From: Certhia americana
Taxonomy: Eukaryota > Chordata > Aves > Passeriformes > Certhiidae
Assembly (NCBI GenBank): GCA_018697195.1
Contig: CM031858.1
Location: 131,267,241 to 131,331,240 of the forward strand
Direction of reading: 5' to 3'
DNA length: 64,000 nt
Part shown: positions 23,301-35,300 of the stretch, one piece after another
Layout: the number at the start of each line of letters is the position of its first letter
How positions within the stretch are numbered: the stretch's first letter is position 1
Translations under genes and position numbers: made by a program
The notes under the pieces: generated by a model
What the model was told of the DNA's origin: nothing
Database searches by the model: none
Seen by the model: only the letters and a program-made list of their open reading frames with translations

Positions 23301-26300
23301 AACCCAGCCCTTCTCTTTTGGAGGCTTTTCAGAAGTTAGCCGGTATGTGGGTAAAGGTGTCTGCTGAGCAAATGAGAAATCAATTTGGGTGCATCTGTAG
23401 TTTGAGTCCCCTAATACATTAAACCATGAGTTAACTGTTCAGATCAGTTCCCTAGATGTTATAGGTGTGGTGATGCAGCATTGCATATAAGCAGTGAATT
23501 TTTTATCATCTCTGCTGCACTAACAAGCTTTACTGCTCTCCGTACCTGTATTGAAACTATAGATTACTTTCAGGGCATGGTAACTCTAAGGCATATGAAC
23601 TGCATGCCATTGTTGGAGCCCACAGAATATCTGCAGCAGCTGTGGTAATAATCTAGGTGTTGCCAATTCTGAATTCTAGAGAGATTGTTAGACACTTTTT
23701 GGATGTTTAAGACTAGAAAAACAAATAGTGGGAACTCAGGTATACAGCTGGCAATCACTAGTCTGACTCTGGCAGATGTATTCCATCCAGCATTCTTAGA
23801 ATATTTCAGAGATAGTGAATAGTAATTCGCCTTATAACATTTGAGTGGATAACCATATTTCTTTTCAAAGTCTTGTTTTTCATGTTTTTCATTCATGTTT
23901 ATCTGGTAGTTCTTATACCTGTCTTCACTAGGTTGAAAAGCTTTTCAGTACTGTATTTTCTTTCAAAGAATGTAGTCAAGTCATTTGCTCCAGGCTTTTT
24001 GCAATATATTTTCTGTCAATATCTTGGAGATTTTTGCTCAATAATATCTTTTTAACACTCTAAATTGCTATCTGTTGCACCAAAACTATTTGCAGAAGTA
24101 GTCATGTCTGTTCCTATTTGTTTAGCTTAGCTCTTATATCCAAGAAGCCATAACAGTGAAACCTTGGGGGGAAAAAAGTTTGTAATGTATGGGCTCTAAT
24201 CACAGCTTATGCTTTGAAGTAATTTCCAAGCTGGAATTTTTTTACCTTTTTTTTTACAGGAGTTACTGGCATTATGTATCTGTGTGTAACTTTTTACTTC
24301 TGCACAAAACAAATTTTGACAGAGTGGGATGTGCTAAACAGCTCATTACTTCTCTGTGACTGATGCTGCCAGCATGGCTTCTTCTACCTGGCATTGTACT
24401 CTGCAGCATAAGTAATATTCTCCCCACCTGCCATTTCTGAGCTGCAAAAGTCTTTCACAGCAGGTTGTTCAAGAGAATCTGTTTTAAATTTCTTCCTGTA
24501 TTTTGAGGGGGAGGGGGGAGGGAATTCTGAATCACTATGCCAAGGAATCAGTAAGTAATCATTAAGATAATGTGTTATTTTTATTCTAGTCAAAGAAAAA
24601 AAAGAAATCAAAGGGAGATTCCAAAACGGTTCAGGATACGTCTCGTCTAGATGGAAAGGAAGTTGATGAAGGTACTGAACACAAACATACACAAAGTGCA
24701 AGCACTATGGCTTAAGTGCTGTTTAAGATTTACTTGTGTTCGGTTCATAAAGAAACGTGAGAAACACGTAACTCCATAGTCACATATTATATCTGAAAAT
24801 GTGATCTTTGAAACAACAGCATTTGTTGTTCAAAAAATCAACTGATTTTTTTTAAAGTAATCTTACAAAAACTGAGTATGGATAGTAGGGTACTCACGTT
24901 ATTCACGTTTTGCTCTGTGAAGATAAGTATTATCACAGAAACTTACCTTTGGCCATTTGTTTGTGTTTTCAAACTAAGGTTGAAGCTGTCTGGTTAAACT
25001 GCCCTCAGACTTCTGTTTGATATGATGCAAGCTAAAAATCTTTCCCTCCCCTCTGACTTTGTGATGTTTTCATTTGGGTGATGTTTTAGGAGCTTGGGAA
25101 ACAAAAATCAGTAACAGAGAGAAGCGTCAGCAACGGAAGCGAGACAAGGTGCTGAACGATGGTGGCTCAGGAGAATCAAATCTCCAGGGTATAGAAAACA
25201 CAGTTACTGTGTCCATTGAGCAGCTGACGCCTACACCATCACTTCCAGTTGGTCTCAGAAAAAATAAAGGTATGGTGCTTGATAGGTCTGTGAATGTGTC
25301 CTAGAAAGATAACTTTACTTGAATGCTTAAATAGTGACTCTGTTTTGGATATATGTTAGGTACATTTAGAGGTGAAACTCCTGAGGAAATTATTTCAAGC
25401 TGTGTAAAAGTACTTACTCATTGTGCAAAACTTCCCCTTTTCTAGCCATAGTTTTGGGGAAGCTTGCTTGTTTTGGAGCAAGTGGCTAAGACACTGGCCT
25501 CCATCCACACTGGTGTGCTGTTGATTGCTGCACAGCTGCATTGGCCTGTCCCTGTTCCTTCACTTGTGCTCTATGACTCTGCCCTTTGTTTCCAGAAACT
25601 TCAAGGGCATCCTCAGCACTGCTGCAGGTAGCACCAACTCCTTAACTTTTTGAGTGCTTCCTTGTGGGAAGGTTATGCCTCTGAAATTCTCTTTAAAATA
25701 TCATTCACTGCTTAACATGTAGACATTTTTTTCCAATTTAGATTAAGTAGCATCATGTTCTAAAGCTGTTCATAATGGTAAGGCATATGTGGCTGAGAAT
25801 TAGTAGTCAATTACTGTAGCTGAGGATTCAGTAGATGCAGCTGCTGCTGTTACAGAAACAAAATGCATGGGCTGGTTGAAATGTGTGTAGGCACAAGTAT
25901 TCATACTCAGGTAAAACTGAGAAATAGGTGCTTTAATTAAATGAGACTTGAAGTTCTAGCAAAGTGACAAAAAGACTGAGCCTTAATAGCTCTCTGGTAC
26001 CTTGAAACAATTTATTGAAACTTAAATGCCTCACCCTCCTGTTTCATTGACACTCATTTGCACCTTGACTGAGTGCATAATTGTTGCCCTGAGGACTAGA
26101 TCAATTGTTTCCTGTTGCCTTTTCCTTTTCCAGTCCCGTTTGCACAGAGCTTCAAGAAATGGTAGTTCCAACTGTCTCTATGTACTGTTGCTAATTATAA
26201 CTACTGTAACCTCTGCAGTCAGAATCCTTTATGTGTCATACTCCTTTGTATCTTACACATCACCTTGTACAAGACTAATCCAAAAAGAGTTCAGCTGTAT

Positions 26301-29300
26301 CTAGTGTTTTCATGATAAGGTAGAAGTTAGAAATAGTTACTGGTCTGAAATACTTGGAGCCACTCTTTGCTTGTAAATGACAACCTGTGTTTTAGATTTA
26401 TGCTCTTCGTTCATTGGGAAAATAGCTAAAGTTCTTCGAAATCTGCAGTTACTTCGGTCCTAAGTCACTTTGGATGCAACATAAACACAAATAATTCTTT
26501 CTGCAACATAAACACAAATAATAAAAGTGGAGTATTTTAATTTTATCCTTAAGTGTTCTGGAATTGTCGTAATTTCCTGTGAGGTACTAATATATTCCTT
26601 TCTTAAAATATTAGTAAAGAATTGTTAGAAGATTTTTACAGGTGTTGCTGTTTAGGAGAGTTTCATCTAGCTTTATTTCCTCTTACTTCTTTATCAGGTG
26701 ATGCACTTCTGAATGCGCAGATTAACAGTTCTAAACCTGCAAAGGGGGAGTCATCAATTCCACAAGGTAAAAAGTTTTCATTATTGGGCATCCTAAGTAT
26801 CTAGAGAAGTATTTTACAGAAGTGAAAACAGCAACTGTTGGTGTAGGATTTTGAGTTACTGACATGGAACTTTACTGTACATCTGGCTCTTTTGGCTATG
26901 CAAATGCTATGCTTCTAAGTTGCAGTTATTTCTTAAGAAGTTGAAAACAGTCTCCGTAGAGACAAGTAGAAATACAACTTAATATTTCAAATCTTCAGAC
27001 AGATTACCTATTGTAAAAATTTTTATATACAGAACAGTAGCATATATTTTTAAGCTCTGCTTAAAAATTCTTTATGCTAGCTTTTCTGACATACTCATTT
27101 GTGTTAATGAATTACTTGCTCAAAGGAAACCCTGGTACAGATAACTGCAAAGAGCTCACAAGTCCTGATTATTGTTTACACTTGTTCCAGGTTGTATATA
27201 CAAGTTACTCAGTTCTTTACATTCTCCTTTGGGATGCATAAATACATTCATTCTGAAAGTTCCTACATATTTATATGTTTATGAAAAGAATATATTTGAC
27301 ATACATCATACACATAACTTAAAATATTTGACTAGTGAATCTTAACAGTTTTCTAATAACAGATACTGCTATAATAATACTTGAAGTGAATTAGTTTGAC
27401 ATAATGAAATCAAGATGGTTGTTACTTACATACAGCCAACATTACTTGTGTTGCTTTAATCAAAAGTAGCTAGTATAAATAAGCAAGTCAACAAATGATC
27501 AGATCCAGAAAGTGAATCCCTTCCTGCCTTGTTTTTGAGAGCTTTACTTCACATGCAAACTTCCTGTACCATGGCACAGAAGGAGGAAGCTGTATTCTTC
27601 AGAGATGCCTAATGAGAGAACAGGAGGCAATAATGAACTTTCAGTAAGGGGAAGCTCTGACAGGTCACCAGGAAAAATGCTCTTCATGAGATTGCTCAAA
27701 GCATCTCTGGGCAATTAAACTTTATGGTTTCCAGAACATCAATAATGTAGTATAATTTTGAAGTTAGCTGTGCATTGAAAAGAAGATCCTTTTAAGATTT
27801 CTGTGATTCAGTGAAAACTGGCTGGTCATATAGAAGTTAAAGTTTTTGAGAAGAGATTAGTATAATAAACAGAAAAGAATCAAGCTCCTGCTTCAGGACC
27901 TCAGCTGCCTTTTTGCAAAGTTGCAAGAAGATATTTCTACCAACTGTAGTTTGGTTTCTGTCTCTTCAGTATTCTTTTGTTGCCTTTCCCCAGACTTCGT
28001 ATTATGCTAGGAGGACCTTGACTAACAGGAGCAATGCTAGTGCTGCAGAGAAAGGACAGTGTTTTTTATACAGCCATGGTGACCCTACCATTGTCTGTGT
28101 TTGGAATTGATTTGTCTGAGAAAATCTAGGCAAATCTCACCTAATTAATTCTATGTCAGTGAGGCCAGCTTGAACTGGGCATGTTCATGCTGCCTGAGTT
28201 ACAAGTTCATTTGAAAAATAAAATTTTTGGTCTATGTTTTTTGTTGGCGTACAATACTGACATGTACATGAGTGTTTGGCTTACTGTTTAAGTGTAATAT
28301 GCAAATATTTCTTAATTGCTTGTAGAAGAGCAGTTTTTCTGTTTTTTCTACTGCATATATAAAAAGAGAAAAGGGATTTGATACACAAAGCATTTTGAGA
28401 AAGGTTTGTGATATATAGGAAGTGAGGCTGGTGCACTAGCCCTTATATTTTATAGGAACATAAATGTAAAAAAATTCTATTATGATCTTTGTCTCAGTGT
28501 ACTGCTGACTTCTCATAATATACATTAAAATTGCAGTGGCTAATAATTTCTCATCAGGGTAACATGTAACAGAGACTCTTGCAGTGTTGTGGTCTTTTAC
28601 TTTAATGTAAAATACATCACTTACAAATTGAGTGTTGCCATGATTTTTAGCTCTTATTGTGAGGGACTCTGTGGTCATTATATCTATGCTCTTTGTAAAT
28701 CTTGTGTCATGCTTGGTAAGTATTTTCTAATACTTGGTAATTTCGTTTACATCCTGCTTGGAGAACTGCTGCATGCAGCTATGAAACAGAAAATACTCTC
28801 CGTTTAGTGCATGGGCTTTTCCCCAAGTCATCCCCATACTGTAAGAGAAATTAGCTGACAGTGTTGAAAGTACCCTCCCCACCCTTTTTCTAATCTAGAG
28901 GTACCAGTTCACCCTTATGTCAGTCCCCTAAAGAAAGGGATGAGGAAAGAGTGCAGTTGATGCTGTTTTTTCCTCCTCCTTCAAGTTAGTAGACAGATGG
29001 TGCATATCATCTGAGCTGGAAAATCAGCTGAGACAGAGCAACAGCCTTGTCTGTATCACACTGGTGTAGCAAAGCTGCTGTTCATTCGGGAGTTTTTTAT
29101 TAAGTAAATGTGCATATAAGTGATATTTTAATTCTTCATCCAGTTCTTATTTTAAATAATCCTTTTATTATTGTTGTATTTAAGTTTCTCCGGGATTGAG
29201 TGAAAGCCATACACTAAATGGAGGAAGCTGGAATGAGAAGTCTGTAAAAATCTCCTCACAGATTGGTGTAGGGGAGGAGAAATGGACATCTGTTCCTTCA

Positions 29301-32300
29301 ACTGCAGCTGGGAAAAGGAAGACTGAGACATTGGCTTGGGGCCAAGACACTGGAGATGCTAATGGAAATGGAAAGGATTGGGGTGTAAGCCTGGTGGGCA
29401 GGCCCTGGAAAGAGCGTTCTTTGTTCACTCCTATTGGTAAGCTATTTCCAAGAACTTGCTTCATGTAAGCATTTTTACATAGATGTATTTTTTAGTAGTG
29501 GCTCTCTGAAATATGTTTATATATTAAAAAAACCTTGACATGGTCTTCTAGTGAAATGTTAACTGAGCAATTTCTGCTTACTGTATGTTCTGATGGCTTA
29601 GCATCTATGTCTCTGTGTACAGTTAAACTGGGTTTTCTGAGTTTATCTGACATAAAATTATTTCTATGAAGGAATACAGTGTTGTATATCACTTTTGTAA
29701 AGTTCTGAAGATGATTACTAAGCCATTTTGAAACCTAATTTCTTTTAAATAATGTCTTAAAACCCAGGTTGTAAGTCTATTCTGTTGGCCCAACAGATGA
29801 TCAAATCAACTGTGTAAGGATTTGGTAGGTGTTTTTTTAGGCCCCATGCATGTTGTTCAACTCTTGTGACACTTAGCAGTGCACTGTTTTTCTCACTGGA
29901 AACTGATTTTTTAGTGCTCAGTAAAATTTTCTGCCTTTGTTACTTGTGCTGTCCATAGTAATAATGGAGATGTCTTGATTTCTCCCTGGGCAGCAATCAG
30001 CTTATTTAGTAAATGCTGTAACATGGCCCTTTCCACTGTTCAGTCTAAGTAAGGCTCATCTCTTCTGGAAAGCAGTGTTCCTTTGTAGTCAGCAGTGCTA
30101 CTTCAGTCTTGTTGAATCTTAGCCCCAGCCAGCAGCCAAGCCCCAGCCAGCCACTCACCCACTCTTCCACCAGCAGGATGAGGAAGACAGTCAGAAGGAG
30201 AAAAGCTGGAAACATGGGTTGACATAGGGACAGTTTAATAGGGAAAGCAAAACCCATGCATGCAAACAAAGCAGGGAAATAGTTCTCTACTTCCAGTGGG
30301 CTGGCAGGTGTTCAGTCATCTCCAGGAGAGTAGGGCTCCATCACATGTAAGGGTGACTTGTGAAGACAAAAATTGTAACTCCAAATGTCCCTACCTTCTT
30401 CCTTCTTCCCCTGACTTTATATATTGAGCATGATACCACATGGTAGGGAATACTCCTTTGGGGTCACCTGTCCAGGCTGTGTCTCTTCCAACTTCTTGTG
30501 AGGAAGACAAGCCGCAGCCACCTTGCTGCCAGTGATTCATGAAGTGGAAAAGGCCTTGACTCTGTGTGAGCACTGTTCAGCAACATCTCTGTGTTACCAA
30601 CCCTGTTTTAATCACAAATCCAAAACACAGCCCTAGCCCAGCCATAATCTGCAGAAGTCTAGACCTTCTTTTATTTCTCTGGCATATTTTGAAATGTATT
30701 TCCTGAGATTAGATCTGATATACCCTTGGAAGCTTTACTGTTGCCAAGTAGAAGTAAAGGGCTTTTCTCATGTTCTGGCTAGACATGTTCTGCTGTGTAT
30801 TCTAATAAGGCAGTTTGTAGTGGCTGACCAGCTTTTTGTTGATTTTGTTACTGAGGATGCATCATGTCTACTGAGCTAATTTGCTTCAGGTAAAATGAAT
30901 AATTCTGTGGGTGAAGGAGAACAGTGAAAGTCTTTCATGATGACTTGGCTAGTGCTTTCAACGCTGTCTCTTACAGTGTTGTTGTAGCCAAACTAGAACA
31001 GGTGAAAAACTGGTCAGGCTCAAGGTAATGGTCAGTAGGTCCTACTATCCCTGGAGGCTGGTGACAAGGGGGATGTCACAGGGCTATACTTAGAACTGTC
31101 CTGTTTATCATCTTTATAAGTGACCTGGAGGAGGCAACTCTGTCATTCACATCCAGTTTCCAGATTACACCAAACTTAAATGTCGGGGCAGGAGTTAGAT
31201 GAAACAGTCCAGGTCAGGAATCCCATCCAAAAGGACCTAAACCTGATAGGAGTAATGGGCCCACAGGAACCCGAGGAATTTCAATGAGGACAAATGTCAG
31301 GTGCTGAATCAGGGTTGGAAGCAACCCTGGCTGGATATTGACTGCCTGGATTGCAGCTTTCTGGATAAGGGGTCTTGTTGGGCACCAAGTTGGATATGAG
31401 CCAGCTGTAGATCCTAGCAACAAAGGACACAGTATGCTGGTGTGCATTAACACAGGAGTCAATAAATTGGGGGGTGATTATCTACTTTTTGGACAACATC
31501 TGGAATACCTGTCACTTTTTTAACCCCTTCTCCACCAATTAAGTAAATGTAATTCTAAGTAAAAGCCACTAGGAGTTTTTACTGGCTGTTTCTGCTTATT
31601 TTCTGCCTTACATATAATGGTCTAGTATATTTTTAAGCAGTATCTCCTATTTGTTAAAAATTGTTCTGAGTTTTATTACATTCTTCAACAAATATATATA
31701 TATATATGTACTCCAGGCTGTGTTCCATCTACTTGTACTTTTCAAAACTTAATGATTGCAGTAATGGGAGGAATAATAGTATGGGGCTCAAATAACAATT
31801 GATTCCTCTTTTGTGAGAAGTTTATATATAGAAAAGACTGTAAAGGGAAGATGGTCTTGGAAAGCTTGAAAACTGTTTAAAGCTGTGTGTTCATAAAGTC
31901 ACATCTATATCAGCACTGATTAATGCCCTCAGTTGTGTGAAATGTCATCATGCCTGGACTAGCCAGTGTTTTTCTGATCCAGTTCATAATTAAATAGCTG
32001 TATTTTCAACATTGCCAGCAGTGTGTGATGCTCTTTTGTATTTTCTTTTCCTCCCCTTCCCCCACAGCTGCTTGGAATGTGGATGCAAGGATTAATACCT
32101 CTGAACAAAATTCTACTTCTTTCTCCTCATTTGGATTAACTCCTGGAGTTTCTGGTATGTGTGACTTTCCAAAGATTTTTCCAGTCTCTTCTACTCCACC
32201 AGGTGGAATAGAGTTTGCCAAGTGTTAGTAATATGCATTTTTGCATTTTTCTTTGAAAATAGACTGCAGAGAGGTAGAAGACATTTAAAAAGCTATTTTG

Positions 32301-35300
32301 TTTTGCTGAAATTATGCAGTTGATAATCAAAAGCTAGACCAATCACAGAATATTAGTAACAAGCTTGGAACTAGAGGGGGTTGGAATGAGGTGAGCTTTA
32401 AGGTATATTGTAACCCAAATCATTCTATGATTCTGTGATCTCTTATTTAGTGTTTGTGTGTTAAGCCTAAATAATGGGCATAAGAGACTGCCCATCGTTT
32501 CAATGTCTCAAGTTAGAGATCTGAATATTTCTTTCTAGGAAAGCCCATTTACCCCAGTCTTCTGGAAGACTGTTATTTGATGATTGAGTTTTTCCCCATC
32601 AAGGAACTGAATCACTACTTTGAAAATATGTTCCATAGGCAGCATTTCAAGTCTTGAGTCTTTTCTCTGTATGACAAATTGAAATGCTGAAGCTCTGGAG
32701 TTTTCTTTTTCTGAATGGTTATCAGCTATAGAGTACAAACCTCTCTGCATAATAAATCTTGCATGTTAAACAACTAACATAAGTCTTACAATAATCTATT
32801 ACATAATAAAGGGATCATATGTCAGGTTTTCTGCTCTGGCTTGCTTATGCCATGAGCTTGGCATGGCAGTTTTCTTTTCGGAAGTAGCTGGCCAAGTGCT
32901 TCTGCATTTAGGCTATATTTGCTTGTATTGCAGTTTACAGGCTTTTAACTGTTGAACTCAGGCTCAGTGTCCAGTATCTTAATTGTGCAGGGAGTTTCAG
33001 GGGGGTTTTTTCCCCTTTTAAAAAAAAAAAATCCCAAGCAGCCACCTGAATCCAAGTTCAGTCTAAGCTAAAACTTAGGAAAGTTTATTAAATAAAGTAG
33101 GGTGGCACACTGAGCTAAGATTCAGCTGCAATACCACCATTTCAACTTTGAGAGAAATACGAAAAAGTGAAGTATATTAGTTTTTTTTGATGCGTCTTAG
33201 CCAACAATGTTGTAGTGCAAAGTGTAATGCAAAAGAAATGAGAACGTGTCCGTGTTTTTGTCATCTGAGGTATCTTTTGTAGAGGCGTATGTAGAAGAGA
33301 CCCAGGTTCTGTTCAAACTTTCAGAAGTTTCATCATACAGTAAAATATTAATTAATTTCATTCTTACAATTAGTTTTTGTTTGTCTTATTTTTTTATGAA
33401 ATAGTTTTGTTTGTTGTTTGTTTTTCTGAAAACAATTTTGTTAGATGTTCTGTTATCATGACTGGTACTGGCCTTACTGTTGTACATCCTGCTGCTTTTA
33501 TGTTCTTGAAACCTTTGCTTTAAATGAGAATTGGATTCTTAGTAATGTATAATTTGTTTGATCTGCAATGTAATTAATGAGGTTTCTTTCTAGTGATCTC
33601 TTCTTTTAAGCTTCTCCCTGTAAGAGATCTTACTGATACAGGGTAACAATTTTATTAACCATAAAATTTCATTGTGTTTTTCAGTTTAAGGAGACTGCTT
33701 TTGCTCACTTCTCTTGTCTTTTTTTTGTGTTCTTCTCATGACTTTTTATTTTGTCTTCCTTCTTCAGCTTCCTTGTTTTCTGAATATACCTCATGCACAA
33801 GAGCCTACTGGTTTTCCTGTCTTCTGCAGTCCTTAAAATCTGACATTTTTCTTTAAACCTTTTGTCTTCCTTTCCTACTTTGATTGGACTTCCTTCCCCA
33901 AGAAAACTTAAGGAAGCTTGCTAACTTACAAGTACAATTTTATTTATTCCCTTTCAGGTTCCAACAATGAATCAGTTTCTCAGGCTGGTACTTCTGATTT
34001 TCAGTGGGATTTAAGTCATGCTCAACCCCCTGTTGATGACGAATGGTCTGGGTTAAGTATGTTCCTCTAAAATGTTCATTAACAAAACGTTCAACGTTAC
34101 TGTTAAAGTGCAGTTTTTTATATTAGCTATTTGTGTTGGACGTTGGTGGGTATCTGAGGAAAAACCTGGAATTACTTGACTTCTGTAAGCTAATGGACAG
34201 TTTGAAGGAATTAGAAAGAAGTATTGTGATAAATTCTGATAGAAGATGGTTAATTTTTTAGGAAAAATACTTGGATATTCAAACTCAGAAGTGAGAGCAC
34301 TCGTGCATTTTAAGATAGAAAAAACTTTGAAATAAAACAGTCTTGCTGCAAGTGATGAGAAAAATCTAATCTGGACTGCAAGTCTGCAAAATGTGTATTT
34401 AGCAGATAGAATTTGAGTCAATTTGTTTCTACATGTTTGTACCTTACTGGAAAGTTAAGATTACTTCAGACTCTTGTATTTAATCTAACTTGCTTTCTCA
34501 TTTAGCAAACATTAGGAAGTTCTTATGTATATGGGAATCATATAGATAGAAGTAACTGAAATTACTTGGACATTTTAGTAAAGTCCCCACTTTCTCCTCC
34601 CTGTTTATGAAAAAGCATAGTGCATCTCATTAGGCATTGACCTGAAAAAGTGTTCCAGAAATTGCCAAAAACAGCCTTGCACGTTACCTTCTGTCTAAGA
34701 ACAACTTATTGCAGTTAAATGACTGGAAAAGGGAAATAGATTGATGCTTTGACTCCACCACTGTTGGCATGATTGCTCTGTTACCAGATAATTTGGAAAC
34801 CTACCTTTTGTGTTTTATCTAGATTAAGGATAAGGAAGACACATTTCAGTTAATCATTTGAAAGTCATCAGTTTTGCATTTTATCAAAAGCATAAATGAT
34901 TCACATATCTGAGCAAAGAATGTTTATGGCTGAAGCATCTGTTAATAAAATTGCATCATAGTTGTCAGCTGAGAGTACACTAACAGAAGTGGGCAACAGC
35001 AAGTTTAGGCCAAAGTGATACACAGATGCACCCTACTGCTTTGTCAGGATCAGGACAAGAAAATTAACTGTATATACAAATACAACTAGCTTTTATTATT
35101 ACTAAGAATGGATTTTTTTTCTTAAGCAACTGGTGAGAGGGCAGTAGATAAACTGAAAAGTGTTATGTTGAGTAATTTTTTTTTTTTTTTTTCAAATCAG
35201 TAAATTTTCGCATGTGGAGTAGGTGTCATTAAGATAATATTTTTATTAGTGAAGTTTCTAACTATTCTAAATATTCTAACTAATCTTAAGATCTCTTAGT

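Larger units (their letters stand above)
20334..24589 (+). other. MTDH: MTDH intron 2
   Basis: 4256 bp, AT-rich. It holds one CR1 3' fragment (21189-21383) and a G-rich run close to the exon 3 acceptor (24506-24522). Otherwise nothing is recognised. Confidence 0.9.
24672..29184 (+). other. MTDH: MTDH introns 3-5 (exons 4 and 5 embedded)
   Basis: Intron 3 is 24672-25089, intron 4 is 25270-26697 and intron 5 is 26767-29184. No mobile element is recognised. Intron 4 has a 27-bp direct tandem repeat (TGCAACATAAACACAAATAA from 26475 and again from 26502). Confidence 0.85.
29437..32067 (+). other. MTDH: MTDH intron 6, with LTR and CR1 insertions
   Basis: 2631 bp. It contains a minus-strand LTR (30110-30650), a diverged sense CR1 piece (about 30940-31470) and an AT dinucleotide stretch near 31690-31707. 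The acceptor of the cassette exon 7 closes it. Confidence 0.85.
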
